A stretch of DNA of 64,000 nucleotides from Isosphaera pallida ATCC 43644 (GCF_000186345.1 NC_014962.1:3810450-3874449), one strand, 5' to 3'; shown: positions 8,939 through 18,031, counted from the stretch's first letter. The notes: a model not told the origin generated them from the sequence alone. Numbers and translations are program-made.

Positions 8939-10324
8939 ATGCGACGAAGCCGGAAAGCGTGGCGTGGTTGGGGGTGGATGGTGTTGGTCCTCGTGGGTTG
9001 GGGAAGGTTTGGATGGGGGGCGGTTGACGAACCGCCCGACCCGCCGCCGGCACCTCCGCAGTCGCCGGAGTTCGTCGCTGACCTCAAGGCGGTGGGAGCC
9101 GGTTTGGAAGCGGTCTCGGGCTGGAACTTGGTGGTCGAGACGCGAGTGACCCAGTTCCATCGGCCCGTCGGAGCCGCCGACGCGGTTGAGGGGGCCAGCC
9201 TGATTCGCCGCTCGCGTTATGTGTTGCGGCGTCCTGGCCGTTTTCGCATCGAGTTGAGCGTGGCCGACGCTGCTAAGGTTCCCGAGTTGGGTGAGCAAGC
9301 GTTCCAACGGGAACTGCTGATGGTGGGCAATGGTCGAACGGTGACGATCGAACTAAATGGCCGCCTCGTCCAAACTTACCCCCAGGCTCCTCCCGGAGTC
9401 GGCCTAAGACTCAACCGAGCGGTGGCCGACCTCTTGGCTGGAACAGTGGTGGAGGCGTTGCTGACTGACGACCCCGCTGCCTCAATTCTGGAACGCGCTG
9501 GCTTGGCGGAACGAATCGACCCGCCGGCCGATCGGCCGCTCGACCCCGCGCGACCTCGAACCTACCGGTTTCGAGATCGCGGTTTGGAACTCACCGAGTT
9601 GACCCTGGCTCCCACCACGACCGATCAAGTTGGTCCGCGCTTGCGTCCCGTAGCGGTGCGAAGGGTAGAGGAACGCCTCCTGCCTAACGGCGAAGCAACG
9701 CGGGTCGTCTCGCACGCCCAACTCGCTTGGGAGTTCAACCCCTCCCCGCCCACGACTCCCGACGCGATCCAGGCTGAGTCGGAGCAATTTACGTATCAAC
9801 CGGCCCCCGAAGCGATCGCGGTGACCGATCTCGACGAGGCGTTGGCCGCCCTGACGGCCGAGGAGGCCGACCCCACTCCGCTTCTGATCGAGCGGATTGA
9901 CGATGGCCCGCCTGTGGTGGTGCATCCCCCAGCAGGTCTGCCCAAACGAGTGGTCATCTTCTGGGCCACCTGGTCGCAAGAGTCGATCGATGCCCTCCAC
10001 GCTCTGGAACCGCTGATCGATCCCCTCACGCGACGAGGATTGGACTTGGTGGCAGTCGCCGTCGGCGAGGAGAAGCCGGAGGTGGAAGAGTTTCTGAAGA
10101 CCCACCCCCTGCCCGCCGGGTTGACCTTGGCGATCGACCCCCGCGACCATGTGGTGGATCGTCTGGGTCTCAACGCGCTGCCGGCTGCTATGTTGCTCGA
10201 CCGCCGCGGCCGCATTGTCCAACGCCTAACTCCGAGCGAGGGGCGATCCCTATGCGACCTGATTGCCGAGGCGTTGGGGCTGACAAGGACTCCTCTTCAA
10301 CACGATCCTCGCTCAAGGCGATAG
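8939..10324 (+). CDS. Exported protein with DUF2092-like region and cysteine-free thioredoxin-fold domain
   Basis: A 461-residue protein starting at ATG 8939, with AAGGAG nine bases upstream. The N-terminus is a basic/hydrophobic signal peptide (RGWGWMVLVLVGWGRFGWGA) followed by a proline-rich segment. Residues ~35-280 resemble the DUF2092 family of exported lipoprotein-carrier-like proteins (RYVLRRPGRFRIEL is the typical strand pair). From ~residue 330 a TlpA/AhpC-type redoxin fold follows: VVIFWATWSQESIDAL, later LNALPAAMLLDRRGRIV with the cis-proline. In TlpA proteins the site reads WCxxC; here it is WSQES, so both redox cysteines are missing and thiol chemistry is unlikely. The domain may instead bind or scaffold. 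Fold assignment is moderately sure, role unknown. Confidence 0.72.
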   Translation: MRRSRKAWRGWGWMVLVLVGWGRFGWGAVDEPPDPPPAPPQSPEFVADLKAVGAGLEAVSGWNLVVETRVTQFHRPVGAADAVEGASLIRRSRYVLRRPGRFRIELSVADAAKVPELGEQAFQRELLMVGNGRTVTIELNGRLVQTYPQAPPGVGLRLNRAVADLLAGTVVEALLTDDPAASILERAGLAERIDPPADRPLDPARPRTYRFRDRGLELTELTLAPTTTDQVGPRLRPVAVRRVEERLLPNGEATRVVSHAQLAWEFNPSPPTTPDAIQAESEQFTYQPAPEAIAVTDLDEALAALTAEEADPTPLLIERIDDGPPVVVHPPAGLPKRVVIFWATWSQESIDALHALEPLIDPLTRRGLDLVAVAVGEEKPEVEEFLKTHPLPAGLTLAIDPRDHVVDRLGLNALPAAMLLDRRGRIVQRLTPSEGRSLCDLIAEALGLTRTPLQHDPRSRR

Positions 10325-10364
10325 CCGTTCTTCCTTATCTCGATCTCGATGAATGATGATGAGT

Positions 10365-11534
10365 TCAATCGAGCGCGGCCACCCTTTCGATGCGGCCCGC
10401 GCGATTCATTCGACCCAGCAACCGCGCGCTCGCCACAGGCGTTCCGAGGGCGGCGTGAAGGTCGGACCCGGTGGGATGAAGGTCGAAGTCGAGCAGCCAG
10501 ACGGACTCGCCCCAGCGCAGGCGTTCCGCGCGGGCTTGGTCGAGTCCCAACAGGGTGGAGCGGCGGGTGACGGTGAGGGTTCGGGTCTCGGCCAGACGAC
10601 GGCGACTGTGACGAGTGGGGTTCCACGAGAGCATCAACGGCAAAACAGCGCGCCGACGGCCCACGGGCAAAGTGAGGCAAGCTTCCAGGCGAGCAGGGAG
10701 ATTGGTTGAGGACTGGTCGTTTTGGAGTAAGAGGCGAAGTTCCACGCCAGCGCTTTGCGGGGCGGTCTCACCCACCAGTTGAACCAGTGCGTCGGAGGGC
10801 GAGTCGCCCGTCGCGTCGTTCGTCCTGGTCGTAAGCCTTGCTCCGGTGGCCAATCCGGTTTCGTCGGAGACCAACTCGGCTCGAACACCATTGCCCAGTT
10901 CCCAAGACCAGGACAGCGTCAGAGGGGAGGAGGCGGCCGCGGCGGGCCGTTCGATGAGGTCGTATAGGAAGGCCAGGCGATCGAGAGCCGACCAGACCAC
11001 CCCGCGGCGGGTTCGAAGCCGAGTTGCGCCGGCCAACCCCTCGACGCGACTAGGTGGCCCCGCCCACTCCACCCAGGCCGCTCGGCCATGATCGGTCAAT
11101 GAGGCCCGCGCGCGGGGCGGGGTGCTGGTCTTGGTGGATGCCAACGTGGCTAGCCCGCGACTCCAAACCCCGCTCAACCAGATCGTCCCCCACGCTTCCC
11201 ACTCGACCCGACAGTCCCCCCCCGGCCCCTCCGCCGCGACCAGAGCCGCCCCCTCACCTTGCGCGGCCAACCAAGGACGCTCGGCCCAGATGTCTACCCC
11301 CACACCCCGTTTGGAGGGCGGACGCGACCCCACCGGTCCCGCCGCCGGCAACGTCAGACGAAAACTCCCATCGCTTCGAGACGCCATCGCCAAACGTGCC
11401 CTCAGACGCTCCCGCGCCGCCGCACCAGCCGGCGTCAGATCCCCCTCGAATACCTCGGGCCAACGAACCAACTCCAAACCCAACGGCCACCCGTCCTCCA
11501 AAAACCGAAACTGTCGCACCACCCTTGGCATCAA
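10365..11534 (-). CDS. Hypothetical protein
   Basis: A 389-residue protein with no family I recognise. It begins MMPRVVRQFRFLEDGWPLGLELVRW and has no signal peptide or membrane segment, so it is probably cytoplasmic. The sequence is rich in Leu, Ala, Arg and Trp with alternating beta-like strands (GIELRLLLQ-type patterns, SPLTLSWSWELGNGVRAELVSD), suggesting a beta-rich fold. No catalytic motif or cysteine cluster is evident. It converges with the preceding plus-strand gene with only 40 bp between them. The long open frame with typical codon use supports a real gene. Confidence 0.6.
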   Translation of the reverse strand: MMPRVVRQFRFLEDGWPLGLELVRWPEVFEGDLTPAGAAARERLRARLAMASRSDGSFRLTLPAAGPVGSRPPSKRGVGVDIWAERPWLAAQGEGAALVAAEGPGGDCRVEWEAWGTIWLSGVWSRGLATLASTKTSTPPRARASLTDHGRAAWVEWAGPPSRVEGLAGATRLRTRRGVVWSALDRLAFLYDLIERPAAAASSPLTLSWSWELGNGVRAELVSDETGLATGARLTTRTNDATGDSPSDALVQLVGETAPQSAGVELRLLLQNDQSSTNLPARLEACLTLPVGRRRAVLPLMLSWNPTRHSRRRLAETRTLTVTRRSTLLGLDQARAERLRWGESVWLLDFDLHPTGSDLHAALGTPVASARLLGRMNRAGRIERVAALD

Positions 11535-11978
11535 CTCGCCCCTCGTGTCTTGCTTCCACTTCGATACGTCTCACGCCCAATTTCCCTCGACGCCATCATC
11601 TCACCTAGGCGCGTTTCCGAAAGAAGCGTCCTGTCATAAGAAGCATCTTGTCCAATTCGGCTGCCTAATCCATGTGCGGAATTGCGCTCGATTTCATCAG
11701 TCTACAGTCTCATCGGAATTTCTCACAAAAGCCCTTGCCGAGTCCAGAAAAACGGATATTCGCTGGAACCTGTTGTAGATTTTCGAGTTACTACAGAGAC
11801 CCTTCGGAATCAAGAAAAAATCAGCGGGAAAACAGCGTTGGCACGAAAGGTGCTGTTATATCTCTCGTCCGAACGATGAAGCCTAAAGCCAAAAAGCAAG
11901 GCAGCGTCGCTTGGACCTTGAACGTTGATGAAGCCACACTTCAACGGCGACGGGTTGCCTGCACAACCCTACCGCCAT

Positions 11979-12019
11979 GGAGCGGATGGGTAGCCTCGCA
12001 CGACCCCCCCATCCGCTCC
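11979..12019. repeat. Hairpin repeat A, copy 1
   Basis: A perfect 12-bp stem, GGAGCGGATGGG (11979-11990) pairing with 12008-12019, closes the 17-base loop TAGCCTCGCACGACCCC. Copy 2 at 12193 has the same loop and a stem with one compensating A-T to G-C change. Confidence 0.85.
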
Positions 12020-12034
12020 CTCTTTCACCGCAGT

Positions 12035-12062
12035 GGTTTCGGGTCTGGTTCAACCCGAAACC
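12035..12062. repeat. Perfect hairpin between the repeat A copies
   Basis: GGTTTCGGG (12035-12043) pairs with CCCGAAACC (12054-12062) around a 10-base loop. It lies 15 bp after hairpin A copy 1 and differs in sequence from it. Confidence 0.7.
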
Positions 12063-12192
12063 GGGAAGATGGAGGCGAAGCGGAGCTGACGTTTGGGTTT
12101 GAGTTCCTCCGTTTCAACCCCCTTCTCGTTGACTTGTTGGTTCGATCCCGCCTCTTTGGACGACGGTTCGCTTTGTGCGTTCCAACCGTCCC

Positions 12193-12233
12193 GGAGCGGG
12201 TGGGTAGCCTCGCACGACCCCCCCACCCGCTCC
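12193..12233. repeat. Hairpin repeat A, copy 2
   Basis: A perfect 12-bp stem, GGAGCGGGTGGG (12193-12204) pairing with 12222-12233, around the loop TAGCCTCGCACGACCCC, identical to copy 1. Same orientation, 214 bp from copy 1. Confidence 0.85.
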
Positions 12234-12460
12234 CTCACTTACATGACCTTGATTTGTCCGTTGATTCGGCAACTCGGTCTCTCGAGTCAAGTGATCCGTC
12301 GGATTGGCACAAGGCGACTATGGGAGAGGTGGTCCGCCGAGTGATCAGTCTGACGGATTGCTTGTTTTAATAATTTTGGTGGAGGATAAGCGGGTCGGCA
12401 ACACCATGACAACGTAGGCCAGGATGCGTTTCCCAAGCGAGGGTCTGACGTTAGGTCAGC

Positions 12461-13153
12461 TTACGTTTCGTCGGGGAAGGCGTCCAGCGCTTCAGGCCGG
12501 GGGTGAGGCAAAAAGCGGGCGTTGCCCAGGATGCGGACAGCGGCGAGGAGTCCCTCATCCACCATGTGGGGTGGCCCGGGTTGGGCGTTGGGATGATGGG
12601 CGCGAACCAGACGGCGGGCCTGGTCGGGTGAGACGCCGCACGCCACAAGATAAAGCCAGGTGACGGTCGGTCCACGCATTTGACCGGCGACGCAATGAAT
12701 GTAAACCCGAGCGTCCGGTTCGATGAGGGCCTCATGGACCGCTTCGAGGGCGGCGAACAGGTTGGCTTCGTGAAGACGACCGTGATCGGCCAGGGGGTGC
12801 CAGGCGACGCCGCGGAAGTCGAGCGGGCCGGAGCCGATTTGGGCCACCCCGGGAGATCCGCCGACATTGACGAGGTGGGTGATGCCCGCGTCGCGCAAGT
12901 CGGCCAGGCGCGAGTCGTCGGCGTAGGGGCCGACAAACAGGGCGTTGGTGACGGGGTGAATGCGGCGAGAGACCAAGGAGGCGAAGGGTCGCGCCATGAC
13001 AAACCCAAGTTCATGCGGTCCGGGATCGAGGTCCGTCAGGAAGATCATGTTCGTGGGCCGATCGACCCGGGCGGGTGGATGGCGGGCCTGTTCCCGTCCG
13101 GCGAGGAGCGGGCCGCCGACGATCGAGAAGGTCTGATTGGCAACCGGTCCCAT
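12461..13153 (-). CDS. Tyrosine/dual-specificity protein phosphatase
   Basis: A ~230-residue cysteine phosphatase. The signature loop HCVAGQMRGPT contains the full HCx5R motif (nucleophile Cys, phosphate-binding Arg), and an upstream Asp-rich loop (WHPLADHGRLHEANL) is the likely general-acid region. The frame is open to 13282, but that would overlap the upstream carboxypeptidase gene. The ATG at 13153 is chosen, and the ATG at 13048 (before IFLTDLDPG) is also possible; neither has a clear Shine-Dalgarno site. It could remove phosphate from Tyr/Ser/Thr proteins or other phosphorylated substrates in the cytoplasm. It lies 35 bp downstream of the M14 gene on the same strand, so it is probably co-transcribed with it. 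Confidence 0.8.
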   Translation of the reverse strand: MGPVANQTFSIVGGPLLAGREQARHPPARVDRPTNMIFLTDLDPGPHELGFVMARPFASLVSRRIHPVTNALFVGPYADDSRLADLRDAGITHLVNVGGSPGVAQIGSGPLDFRGVAWHPLADHGRLHEANLFAALEAVHEALIEPDARVYIHCVAGQMRGPTVTWLYLVACGVSPDQARRLVRAHHPNAQPGPPHMVDEGLLAAVRILGNARFLPHPRPEALDAFPDET

Positions 13154-13188
13154 TTCGTCGGCGACCTCATCCTCAACCGCTCCACAGG

Positions 13189-15024
13189 TTAGGGTAGCAC
13201 CAACGAACGGTTCAGGACGCCTCCTTTTTGGGATTCGAAGCGGAGGCGGAGTTCCGAACCGGCCGGGGCTTGCACGATCCAACGCGCGTGAATAGCTCCC
13301 AGACCAGGCACGCCACGCGCGAAGCGAACCACCCGTGGTTCGGGACGCACGCCGGAGGCAAGGTCGTCTTGGTCCAGCGCGGCGGTGGAGTCGGCTCCAA
13401 GGGTCAAACCAGCATCGGGATTGACGAGTTCCCCGCCGTCGAGGATGGTGGCGGCATCGCCCATGAGGGACAACCGGTCAGGTAGGTTCAGTTTGTGGCG
13501 GGCGGCCTGGGCGGTGATGGTAGGGATGCGTCGGGTGTTGCGCACCGAGGCGTCGATTTGATAGACCTCGCCGCCCAGCGGGGTGGCCTCGACCTTGAGC
13601 CATTCGGGCCGGGGCATCTGATCGGCGTGAAAAATCACAAAGGCCGCGTTGCGGTGCGAGCCTTGTTCCAGCAGGAACGGCGGGGGAATCCGTTGCGACT
13701 CTTTGACGAAGCCGCCGATTTCGATGTCGCCCAGAGTCGGATGACGGAACGGCGTCCAGTCCTTGAAGGTCGCGCCGTGGAGCAAACGATCGGCGGCGAA
13801 GAGGTCGTCGTTGGGTTTGGCCTGGCCAGGGGCGGTGCCAAGCAGTTCGTTGGAACTCCACAACTCGTTGGTGAATGAAACAATCCCAAGATTCTCGTAA
13901 GTCCAGGTGATGAAGCCTCCGTGGACCGTGTAGAGGTCTTTTTCGATGACGAGGTTGCGGTAGAACGGCAGCAAGCGGACCCCTTCCTCGCCAATTCCCC
14001 GAATCATCCGTTCGTCCTCGGCGGGATACTGGGGGGCGCGGTCGGGGTGGCCAGGACCGCGCAGGATCATGCCGCCGGCGTTGTGGAACGATTGGACCCC
14101 GGCGATGTGTGGACGGTTCTTGATGAACTCCGCCACCGCGCGGGTCTCGGGCCAGCAAAGCGGGAAGGGTCCCGCCCCGCGCTGTACCGTCTCGGGCCGC
14201 CAGTCGGAGGGATAGTTGCGGTTCATGTCGTAACCGCCAGGGAGGTCTTCATTGATTTGGCCGTCGCCGTCGTTGTCCAATCCTTCAAAGCCGAGCAACT
14301 CGTACTCGCCGAACTCTCCGGGAGGAGCCAATTCCATCCGCCGGGGATCGTCGCTCGCGGCGCGGTAGCGGCCCACCGGGCTGCGCCGCCGCATCTGCCG
14401 AATCTGACCATCACCATCAAGATCTTGATATGTATCCTCATCGATTCGCCCATCCCGGTCGTCGTCTTGGGGGGCTTTACCTGAGCGCGACGAGTTGGTG
14501 GTGTTGGGACCGTTGAACCACCAGGCCCGGCCGTCGGGGTTGACTGTCGGCAGAACGTAGAAGACCCGTTCATCCACCAATTGACGGATTTGGGGAAGGC
14601 GATCGTAGTTCTCGGTCAAATACCAGATGAGATAAAGACAGGCTTCCGAGGTTTGAACTTCGTTACCATGCACGTTGGCGTCCACGTAGAAGGCGGGTTT
14701 GGTTTTGGGGTCACCGGTTTTAGGGTTGGCGATGGTGACACACCACAAGTCGCGGCCCTCGACGCTTTTGCCGATGGACTCCATCGTGAGCAGGTCGGGG
14801 TGGGCGGCGACCAACCGCCGCATCGCCTCGACCAACTCCGGCTCGTCGTACAACCGATTGAACGCCAACTCCACCTTGGGAGCCCGGTACACGGCGTTGT
14901 CGGGAATCCGCGCCGGGGACGATCCTGGTTGGGGATTGAGCTCCTGAGCCTCGGCTCGACCGATCGGCAAAGCGAGCGACATTCCCACACCGACCGCAAT
15001 CAACCATCGGCGAAACGTCATCAT
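13189..15024 (-). CDS. Exported M14-family zinc carboxypeptidase
   Basis: A 611-residue metallopeptidase with an N-terminal signal peptide (WLIAVGVGMSLALPIGRAEA, cleavage after AEA likely). The zinc site is complete: DANVHGNEVQTSE gives HxxE, and GVQSFHNAGG gives the third His. SFTNELW holds the probable catalytic Glu. Two Asp-rich stretches (DDDRDGRIDED with DLDGDGQI, and LDNDGDGQINED) resemble calcium-binding DxDxDG loops and are inserted in the catalytic domain. The last ~170 residues form a beta-rich domain beginning near HPTLGDIEIGGF. It probably trims C-terminal residues from peptides or cell-wall material outside the cytoplasm. The upstream paralogue is its tandem duplicate. Confidence 0.9.
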   Translation of the reverse strand: MMTFRRWLIAVGVGMSLALPIGRAEAQELNPQPGSSPARIPDNAVYRAPKVELAFNRLYDEPELVEAMRRLVAAHPDLLTMESIGKSVEGRDLWCVTIANPKTGDPKTKPAFYVDANVHGNEVQTSEACLYLIWYLTENYDRLPQIRQLVDERVFYVLPTVNPDGRAWWFNGPNTTNSSRSGKAPQDDDRDGRIDEDTYQDLDGDGQIRQMRRRSPVGRYRAASDDPRRMELAPPGEFGEYELLGFEGLDNDGDGQINEDLPGGYDMNRNYPSDWRPETVQRGAGPFPLCWPETRAVAEFIKNRPHIAGVQSFHNAGGMILRGPGHPDRAPQYPAEDERMIRGIGEEGVRLLPFYRNLVIEKDLYTVHGGFITWTYENLGIVSFTNELWSSNELLGTAPGQAKPNDDLFAADRLLHGATFKDWTPFRHPTLGDIEIGGFVKESQRIPPPFLLEQGSHRNAAFVIFHADQMPRPEWLKVEATPLGGEVYQIDASVRNTRRIPTITAQAARHKLNLPDRLSLMGDAATILDGGELVNPDAGLTLGADSTAALDQDDLASGVRPEPRVVRFARGVPGLGAIHARWIVQAPAGSELRLRFESQKGGVLNRSLVLP

Positions 15025-15170
15025 GGCCGCGATTCCATTCCAAATCAGCAGATATGAGAAAATGTAACTTCATCCCGACGGTGAGGCCTGGCCGGGGCGG
15101 GAATTGGCGTTGGCTGGGTGGGCACGCAACTGACTGCTGGTTAGCCGGTCTCATCCGACTTCCTTTACGT

Positions 15171-17252
15171 TTACTTGTGTTTTCGCTGGAGCGGGCGAAC
15201 GACCACGCCGGCTTGGGGGTGGAAGACGACCAAGCGGGCCTGATCGACGGCGACTGGCGGCGGGACCAAGAGGGTCCATCGCAGGACTTTTGAGCCGCCC
15301 GACCCTTCGAGCCGCTCGAGCGATTCGTTGGCTCGGCCCACCAGCACTCGGATGTCCTGGGGCAGTTCGAGACGAACGAGGACCGGATGAGCAGTCCGGT
15401 TGGCCAATCCCCGCGCGGTGGCAGTAGGCCACTGGCCGAGGTTGGCGATCGTCGCTTCCACGGTGTGGATGGGTCCGCCGCGATGCGTAACCTCCAGCTG
15501 GGTCACCGCCAGACGCGGTGGTTTGCGGGTCACTTCGCAGAGCATCGCCCAATGGACCTCGGCGATCGCCTCGATCTGATCGGCAGGGGGATTGAGCAAC
15601 ACGCCTGGCAGCCAACCGCCGATCTCCACGGAACCCAAGGTCGGATGCTCAAACGGGGTGAAGGGTTTGAAGGCGCGGCCGTTCATGACCTGATCGTTCC
15701 AACGCAGCGCGTTGAGGGTGGGGTTCGTCTTGAGGTCGTCGGCATCAACTCCCGGTGGTTCGGGACCGCTCCAAAGTCGTGATCCGAAGGCGACCAGGCC
15801 GCGTTGCTTTTCGAGCCATTCTAGAGGGTGACCGTCGGTTGGGGGCGGGGGGATTGGACCTTGGCCCACCACCGGAGCGGGGCGGGAAAGGGTTGGTTCG
15901 GCCTTGGGTTGGTTGAGGGTTGGATTCGCGGCGTCTTGAGGTTGATTTTCATCTTGAACCGGTTGGGCCAGGTCGCGTCGGGGTTCTTCGAGCCGCGCAG
16001 GTTGGACGGCCGGATCGCTCGGCTTGTCGTTCGGTTCGACGGGATGGGGCGGAGCCAACACCACCGCGACGGCGTTGCGTTTGACAGGCTGATCGGAATG
16101 GTCGGCGGGGGAGGTGGTGGGATCGTGGGGCGTGCTTTGACTCTCCTTCTGATTCTGATCATCCTTGGAGGGCTTGGGTTTGGGGTCGAGACCAGCGAGG
16201 CGGCGATAGAGTTGGGTCAGGTCGGCGTAGAGGGGACGATCGCCGTCGAGCGGTCCAGCGGCCCCGGTGGGTGGTTCGTCGCGGAGGGTGTCGCGGAGGC
16301 CGAAGAGCCAGACCGCGACGAGTTCGGGATGATCGGCCACGAATCGGAGCATCACCAGGCTTTCCGGCTCGCTGCCAGGAGCCCAACCGGCCTCGGGATC
16401 GAACTCGGACCAATCCTGGGGAAAGTTGCGGGCCAGGTGGACGCCGTCCTCGGGGTCTTCATAGAGTCGTCCATCACCGTCGTTGTCGATCCCTTCGACC
16501 AGTTCCAGAAACACGCCTCGTTCCGCCTTGGCGGGGTCGGCGGGTCGGGAGCCTCGGGCGTCCTCTTCGAGCGGGATGCGGCCGCGTCCCACCGCGGTTC
16601 CAGCGGGCAGAGGACGCCTCATGGTCAGGATCAAGCCATCGCCGTCGAGATCCTCGGGGCCATCTTCGGCGAATTGGCCGTCGCGGTCGCGGTCGAGAGG
16701 CCGTAGGTTGGCCCTCACCACGCGCCGCGGGGTGCCAAAGAGTCGTTCAGCGGCGTCGGGATTGAGTTGGGGCAAAACATAAACCACCACCCGCTCGCGG
16801 ATTTGGAGGGCCGCCTCGTCGTCGCCGCTGAGGCGTTCGATCAGTTTGAGGGCGACTTGACAGCCCACCAGGTGATCGCCTTCCAGTCCTGCCGCGATTA
16901 AGACGCCAGGCTTGGCGGGCCGACGGGCGTCATTCGCCCTCAGGTTGGGGTCGGGACGCTCCAACGCCGCAACATCCTGCGTGATGGTCACCAGCCAAAT
17001 CGGGCGACGCTCCAGACTGGTTCCCACCTGGGTCAGTTGGAGGCAGTCGCTACGGACAGCAGCGAGCTCGCGCAGTGTCTTCCCGAACGTTTCGGGGTCA
17101 TCGTACCCTTCGGGAAACACAGGGGGCGGCTCGTTGAGGGCCGCCGAGACCCAGGCGGCGTTCCCCGCCGTTGTTGGAATGGTTCCCATTCCAAGCCAGA
17201 AGAACACGACTCCGCCTATCCATCCGACTCGTCGTTGTTTGATCGTGACCAC
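15171..17252 (-). CDS. M14 carboxypeptidase paralogue, probably catalytically inactive
   Basis: A 693-residue exported protein with a signal peptide (VGWIGGVVFFWLGMGTIP). It is co-linear with the M14 enzyme downstream: the same two Asp-rich loops (DRDRDGQFAED, GIDNDGDGRLYED), ARNFPQDW matching NRNYPSDW, and the same C-terminal domain (HPTLGSVEIGGW). The active site is not conserved. HGNE is replaced by EGDH, the third-ligand His in QSFHNAGG is Gly in WLFGLRD, and the catalytic Glu in FTNELW is Arg in FGSRLW. A ~110-residue Pro/Asp/Gln-rich linker is inserted in the middle. It may be a binding or regulatory partner of the active paralogue (inference). The family call is sure; loss of peptidase activity is likely. 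Confidence 0.82.
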   Translation of the reverse strand: MVTIKQRRVGWIGGVVFFWLGMGTIPTTAGNAAWVSAALNEPPPVFPEGYDDPETFGKTLRELAAVRSDCLQLTQVGTSLERRPIWLVTITQDVAALERPDPNLRANDARRPAKPGVLIAAGLEGDHLVGCQVALKLIERLSGDDEAALQIRERVVVYVLPQLNPDAAERLFGTPRRVVRANLRPLDRDRDGQFAEDGPEDLDGDGLILTMRRPLPAGTAVGRGRIPLEEDARGSRPADPAKAERGVFLELVEGIDNDGDGRLYEDPEDGVHLARNFPQDWSEFDPEAGWAPGSEPESLVMLRFVADHPELVAVWLFGLRDTLRDEPPTGAAGPLDGDRPLYADLTQLYRRLAGLDPKPKPSKDDQNQKESQSTPHDPTTSPADHSDQPVKRNAVAVVLAPPHPVEPNDKPSDPAVQPARLEEPRRDLAQPVQDENQPQDAANPTLNQPKAEPTLSRPAPVVGQGPIPPPPTDGHPLEWLEKQRGLVAFGSRLWSGPEPPGVDADDLKTNPTLNALRWNDQVMNGRAFKPFTPFEHPTLGSVEIGGWLPGVLLNPPADQIEAIAEVHWAMLCEVTRKPPRLAVTQLEVTHRGGPIHTVEATIANLGQWPTATARGLANRTAHPVLVRLELPQDIRVLVGRANESLERLEGSGGSKVLRWTLLVPPPVAVDQARLVVFHPQAGVVVRPLQRKHK

Positions 17253-17635
17253 GTCTTCGTCCTTTTTCCACGCCGACCGGGAATGACCTGTCCCCCTTTA
17301 TCTTTGGCGCTTGGCCTGATTGCTTTCCTTGAGGAGGGGGCGGGAGATCTGTCGTGCGGGCCGGTCGAGCCGGTTAGTGTTATCCGACGCCGGGGCTGCC
17401 GTCCAGATCACGGTTCAGCCATCGGTGAGGGTGGCTCTCACCATCGCAACAGCGGTAAATCGCCCGACTAGCCTCGGGCCGCGTAATCGGATAGAGTCAC
17501 TCCGCGACCGCGCCCACCTGGGATTGCCCACGACCCGACGCGCTCGCGGGAATGGGTTCCGCCGGGTGGGCGCAGTGATTTGCTCTGAGATGAATTGGCG
17601 ATGGGGAATGAACTCCGGTCTGGGAGTGGCTAAGC
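17253..17635. other. Divergent intergenic region
   Basis: About 380 bp between the minus-strand M14 paralogue and the plus-strand small membrane protein. It should hold both promoters, but I find no convincing -35/-10 pair, RNA or repeat. Confidence 0.5.
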
Positions 17636-17872
17636 ATGAGCGCCTTCAACAAGTGGGGATTGATGGGTTTGGGGGTGGTCACGGCGTTGCTGACCATATC
17701 GCAGTTTGTGATGGGACTGTTGATCCGCCGAGGCGCGGGAACCGAGTTGCGGGCGCTTCATTTTCACTCCGGCTCGGCCATGATGGTGGTGGCCCTGGTG
17801 TTCATCGCCTGGGCGCTGGTGGTGATCGCCTCGATTCCCACCCGTTCAACCGCGCGGCAAAGCGAAGTTTGA
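17636..17872 (+). CDS. Small two-helix membrane protein
   Basis: A 78-residue protein with two clear membrane segments (about residues 8-31, GLMGLGVVTALLTISQFVMG, and 47-67, AMMVVALVFIAWALVVIASI). The loop between them contains RALHFHSG with two histidines, which could bind metal or haem, but this is only an observation. GGGAGTGG lies upstream of the ATG. I do not recognise the family. The hydrophobic pattern and ribosome site support a real gene; it is followed by the convergent pabB-like gene. Confidence 0.6.
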   Translation: MSAFNKWGLMGLGVVTALLTISQFVMGLLIRRGAGTELRALHFHSGSAMMVVALVFIAWALVVIASIPTRSTARQSEV

Positions 17873-18031
17873 ACCGCACTCCTTCCTCGGACCGGACCAC
17901 AGATGGGGAAGAAATGGCCATTCGTTTCGTTGGTTGGAGTAGGGTAGCGGGTGGGGGGCTGTTGGCGAGGAAGCGTCCGCTTCTCGGCCGTGGAACCATC
18001 CGCCCGTTTCACGCCCCCACGCGGTTCAGCC

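Larger units (their letters stand above)
11535..12460. other. Gene-poor region with hairpin repeats
   Basis: About 930 bp without a convincing gene. The part from ~11600 to ~11880 is noticeably more AT-rich than its surroundings. A plus-strand frame from 11672 to 12370 is open but has no recognisable protein features and runs straight through three perfect hairpins, so I do not call it a gene. The hairpins are listed separately. The GC shift and repeats suggest an acquired or decayed segment (inference). Confidence 0.6.

Noticed and set aside
11838-11862. TTGGCA and TATATC as a promoter
   Set aside because: The spacer is only 13 bp and no supported gene follows.
11672-12370. 232-codon plus-strand open frame in the gene-poor region
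   Set aside because: It runs through three perfect hairpins, lacks a ribosome site and any protein-like pattern, and its composition changes midway.
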